The notes beneath the pieces are model-generated. The model was not told the origin of the DNA. It worked only from the letters and a program-made list of their open reading frames with translations, and ran no database searches. The position numbers were made by a program, and so were the translations under genes. Below are positions 45,839 to 57,642 of a stretch of 64,000 nt of DNA, piece after piece. The DNA lies in contig ONZQ02000018.1 of NCBI GenBank assembly GCA_900312665.1, forward strand, positions 272,264 through 336,263. The letters run 5' to 3'. Position 1 is the first letter of the stretch. Every line of letters begins with the position of its first letter. Source of the DNA: Cephalotrichum gorgonifer (taxonomy: Eukaryota; Ascomycota; Sordariomycetes; Microascales; Microascaceae).

Positions 45839-48800
45839 ATGAGCGTCGACTGCGTTGCCATCGACAACACCTGGGGCCCTTGGGCGGGTGCGTGCCGTTG
45901 GGGATTAGACTTCACTCTCCTCTTCGAAGAGTCCGTCTTCTCTATCCTGCCATCGGCCTTGCTGCTCCTCCTCTCTCCTGTTCAGATAACATGGCTCATG
46001 CACAAGAACAAGAGGGTCGAGATGGGGACCTTGCTCCCCGTCAAACAGGTACGTCCCTACGATCTAGCTTATGAGCAGAAGTGCATCCTCGCTAACATAC
46101 AGATCACCACAAACAGGGCCTCATCATAATCCTAGGCCTCCTGAAGCTCTCACTCCTCGTCATCTGGATCGTCGCCGGCCCGCCGCGGACAAGGGCGACC
46201 CTCGCCGCCGAGACCCTCAACTTCGTGGCCGTCTTCGCCATCAGCGCCGTCTCCTTTTATGAGCACGTCTACCGTGTGGCTCCGAGCATCCTACTTGAGA
46301 TCTACCTCCTCCTGACCATCGGCTTCGATGCCGTGAGAATCAGAACCTTGTGGCTGATGCCCGGGGCCGAGGCAGTCGCGGCCATAGAGACTGTGACGCT
46401 AGCCACCAAGCTCGGCGTGGCCGTCGCGGAGGGCTGGTCTAAGAAGGACCTCGTACAGGACCCGGATAGCAAGTATAGCCGTGAGCAGTTGGCGGGCTTC
46501 TACGGACGGACTCTGTTCCTCTGGCTGGCGGATACCCTGTGGAGTGGTATGAATACTCCCTGATCTACCAATATTGCCCTGAACGAGCGCTAAGGATTGA
46601 TGCGACTAGGTTACCACCGCCCCCTAAACGACTCGGACCTTGCTGGCCCCCGTGATGAGGAATCCGCTGAACAGCTCCGAAACTCCTTCCGCCAGATCTG
46701 GTCCCAAAACCCGAACAAGGAGGCGAACTCGGCTCTCTTCTGGACCTTATTCCGGTCGATGCCGGGCCACTTCCTCCTCCCCATGATCCCCCGCATCGCG
46801 GTGGTCGGCATAACCCTAGCGCAGCCCATGCTCCTAGAACGTATGCTCGATTTCGTGCAGGGGGGCGGGTACGCCCAGCGACAGGCCGTCGGGTACTCCC
46901 TTGTCGGCGCCTTCGCGTCGCTGTACTGTCTCACGGCAGTCTTCAACGCGTGGTTCCACCATGCCTCCAATAAGCTAGCGCTCGAGCTGAGGAGCCAGCT
47001 GATAGACGCGATTTATCGACACCTATTGCGCCTGAGGCTCTCGGCGCTGGATACGGGGAAGGCGACTACGTTGATCAACGTGGACATGCAGCATATCATA
47101 GACGGGTCGCTGATTCTTCATGATATTTGGGCGAGTTTCCTCACTGTTGCCGTCGCCGTTTATCTGCTCTACCTGCAAATCCAGCTTGCGTATGGCCCCC
47201 CTCTCCCGCTCTCTCCTCTTCGTTTCTGGCTAACGGGTGACTGTACTACATAGATTTATTGCTCCGCTTCTTTGCACGCTACGTAAGTCTGGTCTCTATA
47301 CTTCGAGGAAAATCCAGTGGTCGCTAATCCCTCCCAGTCATGACCGTCGTCGGCGGCCTATTCGGCGGACCTATCGGCTCGCGCCAGGTATCCTGGCTCG
47401 CTGCCACCGAGAGTCGTGTCAAAGCCACAATGAGCATGATATCAAGCTTCAAGGAGGTTAAGATGTTGGGCCTCTCTTTGGACTATCTGAAAAGCCTCCA
47501 GAATCTTCGTCTCGACGAGGTGCGGCTCGGAAGGTGAGTTGTCAATCACCAGTTCCACTTCAGGGGATAGTTAGCTAACAAAACCAAGACGTTTCCGACG
47601 AATTCTTTCCGTTATTATCGTTCTCTGTAAGCTCTCAAACAAACCCCACTTATTAGTTGTCACATCTAACAATACTATAGCCGCGGCCTCGACAGAACTG
47701 TCCATCCTCGTAGCCTATGGCGGCTTCGCAATCATCAGCAAGGTCCACGGGGTAGAGCTAACCCCGCAGACCATATTCGCGTCCCTCGCGCTCCTCCGCA
47801 TCTCCCTGGACCCCCTCTTCCTCCTTATCCAAGGCACGCCGACCCTGGTCTCCATGTTCAAGTGCCTCGGACGCATCCAGGACCTGCTAAACGACGACAC
47901 TTTCGCCAGCATCCGCTCTCGTGGCTCGCACGCCTCCTCCATGAGCTCACTCCTGAAGCGCAGGCCCACGGACAGCCCTGGCTCGTATAACCCGTACCCG
48001 CTATACCTCCAGCACGTCTCACATCTTGGCTTCGCGGAGTTTACGCCCGCCGCGGATGTCGTTGAGATTTCCGATGCCACGTTCTGCTGGAAGGACCGCG
48101 AGACGCCGTCACTATATGTCATGTCTCTCTCGCTTCAGCCCGCTTCCTTCGCAGCGATTATCGGACCGTAAGTATTTTCGGCTTTCTCAATCACCACAAA
48201 TACTTTTTTTTTCACAAACTAACACATCTTAGTGTCGGCTCCGGGAAGTCCACCCTACTAAGGGCTATTCTCGGCGAGGTCGAGCAGACCTCTGGGTCCA
48301 GACGCGTCCGCCCCAACCTCCGAATCGCCTACTGCGACCAGGAGCCGTGGCTGCTCGACCAGTCCATACGGGAGAATATCGTCGGCTCCCTGCCGTTCGA
48401 TGAGGAGTGGTACGAGACCGTCGTAGCTGCTTCTGCACTAACCCAGGACATCGCGGGACTCACAAAGGGAGACGACACGGGTGTGGGAAGCGGTGGGTCC
48501 GGCATGAGCGGTGGACAACGTGCTCGAATCGTAAGTATCTCACCTCATCAAATCCCTTCCGACTGCTAATCATAATCTAGGCCCTCGCACGCGCTCTATA
48601 CTGCCGGCCCGAGCTACTCCTGCTCGACGATATCTTCAGCGGCCTCGACCGGAGATCCGCGCAGCACATCTTCGCCTCCCTCTTCTCGCCCGACGGACTT
48701 CTTACCAAACTTCAGTGCGCCGTCGCACTAGCCACTCATTCGAGTACGACACCTCTTCCGCTTCCTCCCTCCCCCCGTCTCATTTACATACTTCCAATAT

Positions 48801-49730
48801 TACAGAGACTAACCGCCCACAGCCAAATTCCTGTCCTCTTTCGAAACAATCTTCGTTGTAAATAATGGTTTCATCACCCACCAAGCCGGCTATCCCGAGC
48901 TCCTAGCCGAGGGCCTAGTAGTAGAGGAGACAATGGCAGACCTAGAGGCACCCATCACCGCCCCTCCCCTTCCGGAAAACGGCAAAGAGGGTGCGGCTAG
49001 TACCAAAGACGCCATGGTCGAAAAGGATAAGGACACGCAGCCCCCCTCTGACTGGAGCGTCTACGTCTACTTCTTCCGATCGTGTGGCTTGGCGGGGATG
49101 TCCTTGTTCTTTGTTCTCGCCGCAATACTAGCAGCCGAGCGGTCCTTCGAGAGTAAGTCGCCCCCCCTCTCCCAACTTTCTTTGGCAGTTGAAATATTTG
49201 TTCTTGTGGCTAATAACGCTTCTCTAAATCGCAGATGTCTGGCTCAAGATGTGGGCGGAGTCAACCGGTGACAGGTTAACATTCTACATCACGATCTTTA
49301 CCGGCCTCATCATCGGCGGGCTCGTGTTGCTCTACGCGCTATGTTTGTAAGTAACCGCTTCTAGAAAACACGCGCCCATGCGTAGGCTAACGAAACTATA
49401 GCTTCTTCTTTGACATACTCCTCACATCTTCGGCGTTGAATCTTTACTTTGGACAGCTGGAGACCCTGATGAAGTAAGAATCCACGGTTCCCCAGGTTGG
49501 CAGACTCATGCTAAGCCCGTCTAGGTCATCCATCACCTATGTTATTTCTGCTGGCTCCACCACGATCGCCAATCGGTAAGTTCCCCGCCGTGAAACGATG
49601 ACTATACCAGGGACTAACGCAAGTTCAGCTTCATCCAGGATATTATGCTCGTCGACGACGAGTTGCCCATGGCACTGGTCAACACCACAACCGGTACAAA
49701 CCCTCTCTCCCCTCCCTCATGCCTCTCCGA

Positions 49731-49768
<38 letters not shown>

Positions 49769-51437
49769 ACTCTAACCTCCCGCCTGCAGCCCTCTTCGGA
49801 GCCCTCGCCGAATCAGTAATAGTCTTCATATCCTCCAAATACGTCTCGGTCTCCGTCCCCGTCCTGGTCGGCTTCCTCTTCATAATCCAGAAGTTCTATC
49901 TCCGAACCTCGAAGCAGCTCCGCCTCATGGACATCGAGGCTAAGGCCCCGCTCTCGGCCTTCATGCTCGAGACGATCCAGGGCATCGTGTCCATCCGCGC
50001 CTTCGACCGTACGGCGGAGTTCTCGCGGAAGAACACGGCCCGGCTAGATTACTCGCAGAAGGCGATGTACATGCTGCTCTCGGTTCAGGTCTGGCTCAAG
50101 ATGATCCTCGACTTCGTCGTCGCTGTCTTGGCGGTGCTCGTGACGACGCTGGCTGTGAAGTTCCGCTCTACACAGTCGTTGGGCTTCCTCGGCCTTGCGC
50201 TGGTTAACCTGGTAAGATCCCCGATATGGCATATATATACCGGACATAAATATCTAACGGCTGTGTAGATCTCGTTGAGCAACAGCTTCAAGTACCTCAT
50301 CACGTTTTGGGCACAGCTCGAAACTTCAATCGGGGCTGTGGCTAGGATCCAGCGCTTCAACTTGGATGTGGAGCCGGAGGAGAAGGGCGAACTCCCGCCT
50401 ACGTATCCCAGCTGGCCGGGGCGGGGTGACATACAAATTAGCAACGTCTCCGCGACCTACAGGTAGGCCCAACGACCCGCCGAGTTTACCCCTCATGCTA
50501 ACATCCTGTCTAGTTCGAGCTTGACCCCAGCTCTACTAGACGTGACCCTGCACATCCCACCCGGGACCAAAGTTGCCATTTGTGGACGGAGCGGAAGGTA
50601 AGCCATCTACCCAGCAAACTCATTTATCCACCTTGCATATTCCAACATGCCCCTCTCCTGCTTGCCTACACTCCGGAAGTAAATACTCACACCAACAACA
50701 GCGGAAAATCTTCCCTCCTGGGGACCCTCCTTCGCTGCCTCGACCTCACGTCTGGCACCATCATCATCGACGGCCAAGACATCTCCCGCGTCTCTCGCGA
50801 CTCCCTCCGCAAACAAGTTATGACCCTCCCCCAAAAGGCCCTCTTCATCAACGACTCCATACGGAAGAACATGACACTCTGGGACTCCTCCTCCCTATCC
50901 CCCGCAGAGGTCGACGCCGAGATCGAATCTGTCCTCCGCAGAGTGGGCATCTGGGACGCCCTCTTCGCCCCGAAGGAGAGCGCTGCTCCCTGCGGCCCAC
51001 AAAAAGTAGATCTCTTTTCTTCCTCCTCCTCTGAGTCGGATAGCAAGAAAGAGAAGGACGCCAAGGAGGACAAGGAAGAGGAGCCACTGTCCCTCGACAG
51101 CCATCTCAACCCGGAAGAGCGCCTCAGCACAGGCCAGCAGCAGCTCTTCTGCCTCGCGAGAGCACTATTCCAGCGCCGAACCTCGCAGATCGTCCTCATG
51201 GACGAGTTCACGAGCAGCATGGACCACGAGACGGAGATGGTTATCCGGCAGATCGTGAGGGACGACCTGCGGGACAAGACTGTGATTGAGGTCATCCATA
51301 GGCTCGAACACATTATCAGCTTCGACCTCGTGGTCGTGGTAGACAAGGGGAGGATCGTCGAGTCGGGTCATCCGAGAGATCTTCTACAGGAGGAGGGCGG
51401 CCTGTTGAGGGAGCTGTATCAGGCATCGAAGGCTTAA
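45839..51437 (+). CDS. ABCC-type (MRP-like) full ABC transporter, likely peptide exporter
   Basis: Eighteen exons join in frame to about 1,498 aa. The N-terminus (MSVDCVAIDNTWGPWAGACR) leads into about five hydrophobic helices, the extra TMD0-type domain of ABCC proteins. TMD1 follows (PGHFLLPMIPRIAVVGITLA). NBD1 has Walker A GPVGSGKST (split by an intron), signature MSGGQRAR, Walker B LLLLDDIFSGLD with the Asp typical of ABCC NBD1, and H-loop ATHS. TMD2 spans the exons between about 49.0 and 50.3 kb. NBD2 has GRSGSGKSS (also split), an unusual Ser/Lys/Glu-rich insertion at about 51010-51090, signature LSTGQQQ, Walker B IVLMDEFTSSMD and H-loop VIHRLEH. Both sites look ATP-competent. Divergent from the NRPS and with no other transporter nearby, it is the natural candidate to export or sequester the peptide. 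Confidence 0.9.
49733..49765 (+). repeat. Poly-A tract of 33 nt inside an ABC transporter intron
   Basis: The tract lies between the GTACAA donor at 49694 and the CTGCAG acceptor ending at 49789, so it does not alter the protein. Such homopolymers are prone to slippage and sequencing error, so the length is uncertain. Confidence 0.9.
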
Positions 51438-51957
51438 TTGCCGCTCTGACGCTGGAGGCACAGTGGCGTGGATCGCAAGCGACAAGGACAGATTGAGGCC
51501 TACATTTCCTATCTGTATGAAATTATGACTGAACCCTACATATGGCGCAAATAAATATTGATCAGGAGCATGCTAGTTATTACAAAAATTACACAAGTTT
51601 ATGCATGCCTGTACGGCATTATCTCCTCCGCAAGGCCAGACTATATTTTGCTGAGCCCTTGTATTGCTCACTCACATATGTTGTAGCACGATAAATCGCG
51701 CCCGTAGATGCGATACCCTTGATCTCCGAGTCTAGCCTCTAGTCCAACAGCTATTAGTTGCCCCTTTACGATGGCCCGTCCTGTTTGCTACTCTTTCTTT
51801 TCCTCACAGGTCCGGATTTGCTCGACCTACGGGTAGCAATAAACGCATCCCGCCCCTCCCGGAATCATTGACGAAGTAACATTAGCAAATGTAGTGTAGG
51901 ACTAGCGGCACAAAAAAAGAAGCTTGGGAACCAGAGGTTGTCAAACATTTGAATCAT
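51438..51957. other. Intergenic region before tRNA genes
   Basis: This holds the probable 3' untranslated region of the transporter gene and flanking sequence of the first tRNA. A run of seven T on the minus strand at 51913-51919 could serve as a Pol III terminator. No gene is seen. Confidence 0.55.
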
Positions 51958-52043
51958 CTCCCGAGCCTGAATCGAACAGGCGACTTTCCGATAAGACCGC
52001 GCAATTACAGTCGGACGCCATGAACCAACTAGACCATCGGGAG
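51958..52043 (-). tRNA. tRNA-Tyr (GUA) with a 12-nt intron
   Basis: The minus strand folds as a cloverleaf. The acceptor stem is CTCCCGA with TCGGGAG, including the C1-G72 pair characteristic of eukaryotic tRNA-Tyr. The T arm is GCCTG TTCGATT CAGGC and contains the B box. The D arm (TGGTCTAGTTGG) contains the A box. The anticodon stem is TCCGA with TCGGA. The anticodon GTA follows CT and is followed by A and then an intron of about 12 nt at the canonical position after nucleotide 37. The CCA end is not encoded. Confidence 0.88.
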
Positions 52044-52141
52044 TTTCTGATTCGTTGGTGATTTGTTCGTTTCCCCGAGGCGCAAAGTAGAAGCCAAAAG
52101 GAGGAGAACAAATAATTTGAAAATTTTCAAAAAGGAATCAT

Positions 52142-52226
52142 CTCCCGAGCCTGAATCGAACAGGCGACTTTCCGATTGACCATACAATTACAGTCGGACG
52201 CCATGAACCAACTAGACCATCGGGAG
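52142..52226 (-). tRNA. tRNA-Tyr (GUA) with an 11-nt intron
   Basis: The mature part is the same as in the copy 98 nt away. Only the intron differs, being about 11 nt with a different core. A run of five T on the minus strand just downstream is a good Pol III terminator. The pair looks like a local duplication. Confidence 0.88.
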
Positions 52227-53041
52227 TTTTTGATTCGTAAGTTGTTGATTTGACCGGCGCCTCGCAAGGAATACGGATCCTCCCAGGAGATCCGATGCCA
52301 TGGCTAAAATTAGACATCCTAATTCCACCAAGGTTTTCTCTTCTCTAGGTGGCTGCGTGTTGGGGAATCCCTTCGGAAATACGTAATACCGGAATAGCAT
52401 CATATGTATCAAGGACGGACTTAGGTTATTCGAAGAAGCCAGGACATCTGCAATTGTCGAGTGTCAATAGAAGCGCAGCTTGGATTAGCTACCATCAGGA
52501 CTACGTACAAAATATCAAGCTTGGTCTTGGTTGAACAGTCACGAATGGTCCAAAATTGGGCGGGATGGGGTTCAAAACGGGACAAGGTTAACCTTTATGC
52601 CCTATTTTCTATTCCCAGGGAAGAGAGTCCGTATAAAAGCGTTGAGCATATCATAATATCAGCCAACTATCAGGTCCCGATCTAAGACTGAAAAGACCCA
52701 GATATTAGACCAAAAGTTTCTACAGTCAGTTAGGTTCATTTTTAGACCTGTGATCGATTAGACTCAATTCTAAACCATTATATATTACACGAACCTTTAC
52801 ATGACATGACTGCGTAACCAGCTTCAGGTACAGCTTGGAGGTAAATAACAATATAACTCTATTCTCTACAAATTCTAAAACGTGGTACATATTGCGTTTA
52901 GGAATCAAGGTGGCTGTGCCATCGGCTTGGATATTTAAACCTGCGTGCATTCCCGTCCGCGGGGCAGTCTCTAGAATCCTCGAGTGCTAAACTTTGAATA
53001 TCACCGTCTCCTTGATATACTCGCAAACAGGCCCCAGCACC
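52227..53041. other. Intergenic region
   Basis: AT-rich sequence with short ORFs only. It should contain the promoter of the DUF1259 gene; a TATTTAAA element near 52930-52940 is a possible core promoter. Confidence 0.5.
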
Positions 53042-54087
53042 ATGAAGGTCATCCTTACCCTCTCCCATGTCGTGCTCGTTCTAGGCCTTGTTTTCTCTTC
53101 TCCCGCAAGTGCCTTCTCAACCGTGTACGAGGCAAACGAGGACGCCGACAAGCCACCACCACTCCATCTGTCGCTTTTACCAGAGCTAATCCTAATTTCC
53201 TTATAGTGGAGGGCGAAGCCATCTCCAGGCGTAGCGACGAGTACTCTGAGCGATTTGGTGCAGACTGGAGCCAAGTCGATCAGATCCTGGGTCGAACCAC
53301 CACTACCCAGCCCGATGGTGTCCGTCGTTACGGCTTCCCGAGATCGGACCTAACCGTAACCTCGCGTGGTATAGCTCTCAAAGCAGAGTTTGCTCTGGGC
53401 GGCTATGCTTCCTTCACGCTGTCCGGGAGTATGGACGCTGCCATGGTCATGGGCGATCTGGTCCTCACCGAAGACGAGATAAACCCTGTCATGATCGCGC
53501 TTCAGGAGGGAGGGGTCGAGACCACAGCCATCCACAACCACCTCCTCTTCGAAACCCCGCGCATCATGTATCTCCACTTCAAAGGCGAGGGCGATCCTGC
53601 GGAGGTCGCCGAGGTCCTCTATACCGCTCTCAGCACAACCAACACACCCCTCGTCGTGCCTACCGCAAACGCAACTAGTCCTGCTTTGCCATTCAACACC
53701 ACCGCTCTCGATTCCATCATGGGCTATCCCGGGAAGAATAATGCAGGGGTGTACCAGTATAACATCGGGCGCGCGGAGGCTATTATGGATGGAGATACGG
53801 CGCTCTATACGAGAATGGGAACCGCTACCATCATCAACTTCCAGCCGGTCGGGGACACTACTGCCGCAGTCACTGGCGACTTTTCCCTGATCGCGACGGA
53901 GGTTCCCTTGGTGCTCCGCGCTCTAAGCGAAAATGGTATTCAGGTGAATGCTCTACATAGCCATATGCTGACGGATAGTCCTCGCCTCTTTTACGTACAC
54001 TTTTGGGGTGTTGATGACGCTACGGTGCTGGCACGCGGGCTCCGGGAACCTGTTTCGTTGACGAACAGCGCGAGGCCAGGAGTTTGA
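53042..54087 (+). CDS. Secreted DUF1259 (LppY/LpqO-like) protein
   Basis: Two exons (53042-53124, 53184-54087) give 328 aa. Exon 1 encodes a signal peptide, MKVILTLSHVVLVLGLVFSS followed by PASAF. Without the 59-nt intron the signal frame stops and the domain frame lacks a secretion signal. Two DUF1259 units follow. The first has DWSQVDQILGR, RRYGFPRSDLTV, MVMGDLVLTEDEINPVM and IHNHLLFETPRIMYLHFKG. The second has TATIINFQPVG, FSLIATEVPLVLRALSENG and LHSHMLTDSPRLFYVHFWG. The paired HNH/HSH histidines are a hallmark of the family, whose function is not established. The family is best known from bacteria. It is apparently secreted, and its neighbours give no hint of its role. Confidence 0.85.
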
Positions 54088-54663
54088 GGTCTGCTGCGGG
54101 CAGTAGGGACGAGTTCAAGGCCCGTACACTTTCTTTCTATTGGAGAATTTGTCAGCATGGGAAGGAGGAAGTCCAAATGGGAGTTTTCCCATTCACCAGT
54201 GTGCTAGTTTTTGAATTCCACAAGGTGTTGGGCAAGAATATCTTGATGATGCATCCGCCGAGACCAGAATGACAGCATTAACGCCCAAGATGAAGCAGTT
54301 TGGGGAGATCTGAGATGTCCCTGGTTCGTCGTTCGTGCCGGCCGCCACGACGACGAACTGGCTCCTTTGTCTGTGGGGTGATCTAGGGCCCATGTCTCGA
54401 GCATAAGCGCTATTCTGATTTTGCCATCATTGGTGGACCAACCAACAATGGGTAAGGAGAGACTAATCTGATCGATCCGGGATGACAGCGCACGGGCCAC
54501 GTATGCTTACACCAGCATTGGAGAAGGCAGGAGTGGGGCAACGCGCGGGGCCGAGACATCGGACCGGAACAAACCAAAATAGCTTCACATCCATTCAACG
54601 AAGTCCCTCCAGCTTCCTCAGCAGGTCGAGTCATCTATCCCCTCCCCCCCCCCTTTTTGACCG
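54088..54663. other. Intergenic region
   Basis: This short stretch holds the DUF1259 gene's 3' end and the promoter of the NB-ARC gene. A pyrimidine-rich tract (CCCCTCCCCC type) ends just before the ATG at 54664. No gene is seen. Confidence 0.55.
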
Positions 54664-57261
54664 ATGGACCCCATCTCGGCCGTAGGCTTGGCGGCCGCCA
54701 TCGTCCAGTTTGCAGAGTTGGGCGTCAAGGTCGTCAAGCGGGTAGCCGAGTTCAGCACAGTCGCTGAGGAGGCTCCCAAGTCTTTCAAGCAGATCACCAC
54801 GGAGCTACCCCTTATTATCGACGGCCTGAGACGCATACAACTTGGTATAGAGGCTGGTGGGGTGGATGAGGCGACGAAGAGGGCTGTCGCGGGAGTGGTC
54901 CAAAATTGCCTAAGAGAGACGGAAGAGGTAGACAGGATCCTCCAGAAAGTCCTGCCAGCTGCAGGTGCCTCATCGTGGGAGCGACGTGGAAAGGCCGTTA
55001 TGAGCGTGGGCTACGACAAGAAGATTCAGCGGGCGGTGGATTCGATCTTTCAATCTGTCCGGACCCTAACGTTCCACCAGTGGAGTACCACATCGTTAGC
55101 CACGCCCAATGTCGAGGAGAAGCCACCACCATACCCCCAGGCCCTCCACTGGCTCGTGCCGTTTGAAAGAAACCTTAGGTTTGTTGGGCGGAGCGACTTC
55201 TTTGATAAGATCGAAAAGGCATTTGCATCGGCGGACGGTAGCCAGCCAAAGGCTGCCTTGTACGGTCTAGGAGGCATAGGGTGAGTCCGAAAGGCGCCTT
55301 TTACCCCAGTAGCTAGTAGGCTGTGGTTGACTCTGACGCGGTGTAGGAAATCCCAAATCGCTCTGGAGTTTTGCTACCGAAAACGAAAAGAGGGTGATTG
55401 TTCGGTCTTCTGGGTCAACGCAGCCACCGTCGACCGCTTCGAGGAATCATTCAAGCGCATCGCCGGCGAGTGCGGGCTCGTGACTCGCAATGACACGGGC
55501 TCCGACGCCCCTAATCTGCTAAAGTCTTGGCTCGAGGTACGCCACGAGGGGCCCTGGCTGATGATCATCGACAACGTGGACGACAAGGACGTGTTCTTCC
55601 GGGAGAAGATGAAGAATGGCGAGACCCCTGCCGGAGTTATCCCGCGCTGCCACCACGGCTCTCTCCTTTTCACGACCAGGAGCCGAGACATAGCTGTCGA
55701 CGTGGTGAGTACAGCGGCTCCAATCATCATCCACGAGTTAGGACGGGAGGAAGGCCTGCAATTGGTCAAACAGCGTCTGGGAGCGGATCAACCGGAGAAG
55801 CTCGTCCTTGACCTGCTCGACGCTCTCGAATATATACCCCTGGCCATCACCCAAGCAGTGGCGTTCATGGTAAAACGTCAAAAGAATATACAGCAGTACC
55901 TGGACCAATACCAAAGAAACGACGTGACGAAGACCAAGCTTCTCACCTATGAGTTCGTGGACCATGGTAGGCAATCAAGCACCATGGAGTCGGTGGCAAA
56001 GACGTGGATGATATCATTTGAATCGATCCGGGACTCTAATAAACGCGCGGTCGACCTGCTCTGCCTCATCAACTTCTTCCAACACCAGGATATTCCCGTG
56101 CTGCTCCTACAAAACGAGGAGGAGGACGAGTTTGACTTTGAGGACGCTACCGCTCTATTAAAGGACTTCTCTCTCATAGACACCAATGACGACGACGCTG
56201 TATTTAGCACACACAGGCTCGTGCAGCTGGCAACAAGGTGGTGGCTGGAGAAGGAAACGCCGGGCGAGGCGGACCACTGGGCCTCGGTCGCTCTAGCCTC
56301 GGTAGCGACGCACTTCCCCAGGCCCGTTCCGTACCCCGAAACCAATTACTTCGAGGCCGATTATTTTCAGCTTTGTGAGGTGCTTCTCCCGCATGCAGAG
56401 CTTATGCTGCGGTATCCGTTCAAGTCGGCTTCCAAGGACGTGGAGTTGGCGAGGGCGAAGCTGCTCAACTCCACGGGCCGGTACCTCCACTGGAACGGCA
56501 ACCACGAGGAAGCTCGTCAGAGGTTCGAGCGGTCCATGGAAATCAACAAGGCGTACCTCGGAGAGAAGCACATTGAGACCATGACGAGCATGGGACTACT
56601 CGGGTGGACGCTGGTCATCCCTCTCAGGGATGCCCGGGCGATACCTCTGCTGGAGCGGCTGGTGGAGATACGGACCGAGCTGCTCGGGGAAAATGACCCG
56701 AGGACGATCGACGCACTGAGCGACTTGGCCACCGGGCATACTTCAACTGGGGACTTCTCCCTCTCTGAACGAATGCAGCGCGACGCCCTCTCCCGCGCCA
56801 AGTCCGTCCTTGGACCGAGCCATCCGGACACGCTCAACTGCATGACCCACCTCGCCAGCGTCCTAGAAGACCAAGGAAAGATGGACGAGGCCATCCAGGT
56901 ACAGCGCGTGGGATATGAGGCCAGGAAGCAGCTCCTCGGTGACCGGCACCAGAGCGTGCTAATAGACGAGCACAATCTGGCACTCATGCTGTGCGCAGAC
57001 GATTCCACGCTAGAGGAGGGCCTCAGCCTCCAACGGACGAATATAGAGAGAAAGACCGAGATCTTCGGCCAGGATCATCCGGAGACCCTCATCGCGGCGT
57101 ATAACCTGCTGTATCTGCTGAATCGTGCCGGTCGTCCCGCGGAGGCGCGGCAGGTGGGCGCGCGAGCGTTGGCCCTCGCCCACAACGGTCCAAGAAAGGA
57201 CATGGCGAGTAGCCAAGAATTTCTGTCCAAAATCCAGGACGCTCTCGACAACATTGAGTGA
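54664..57261 (+). CDS. NLR-like NB-ARC / TPR protein with SesA-like N-terminal domain
   Basis: Two exons (54664-55280, 55347-57261) give 843 aa. The N-terminus (MDPISAVGLAAAIVQFAELG) and the helical region that follows match the SesA-like N-terminal domain of fungal STAND proteins. The P-loop GLGGIGKSQIALEF is completed across the intron. Walker B is PWLMIIDNVDD, a TTRSRD sensor motif follows, and IPLAITQAVAF corresponds to the GLPLA region. STHRLVQLATRWW occupies the MHD-like position. The C-terminal third has tetratricopeptide repeats of about 42 residues (for example HEEARQRFERSMEINKAYLG and MDEAIQVQRVGYEARKQLLG), typical of ligand-sensing fungal NLRs. Expected role: intracellular sensor for non-self recognition or programmed cell death. 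It looks intact. Confidence 0.88.
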
Positions 57262-57642
57262 TTTGAAAAGCATAAGCTTTAGTACTCTCTATCTCTGCCC
57301 GATAAAACCTATATGAAGGATATATCGCATTTAGAAAGAGATGTAGTGGAGTATCAGTTCACTGAAGATCTGCTGTATCAAGAAGCGAGACATAGCATTG
57401 TAGCTTAGAGGAAGAACACTAGCGTCGTAATACAGGAACAAGAAGCTTCAGCAGCAATGTAAATCTATTAACGTGGCAGGCTACTGTCTAATCCCCGTTC
57501 ATATCCTAACATCTCATTATCCACCAAGGCTGTAGTATCGAAAGGAAAATTTGCTGGCGCTATGGTTGTGTGTGCAATCTGTGACCTGTGGTCGGAAACC
57601 AGCTCCCGAAGGAGGGTCCCGCCACCAGAAGGAGAGAGTCGC
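57262..57642. other. Convergent 3' intergenic region
   Basis: This lies between the end of the NB-ARC gene and the end of the hydrophobin gene, which run towards each other. It is AT-rich with no coding signal. Confidence 0.6.

Noticed and set aside
45219..45842. 207-codon plus-strand ORF just before the ABC transporter
   Set aside because: No domain, no signal peptide, and composition like translated non-coding sequence. It overlaps the transporter start in another frame.
49733..49765. Poly-A tract as the tail of a retroposed sequence
   Set aside because: It lies wholly inside a small intron with no target-site duplication or element body next to it. Simple expansion is more likely.
52994..54087. 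Frameshift or pseudogene interpretation of the DUF1259 gene
   Set aside because: A 59-nt intron with GTACGA donor and TTTACCAG acceptor joins the signal peptide to the domain in frame, so no break is needed.
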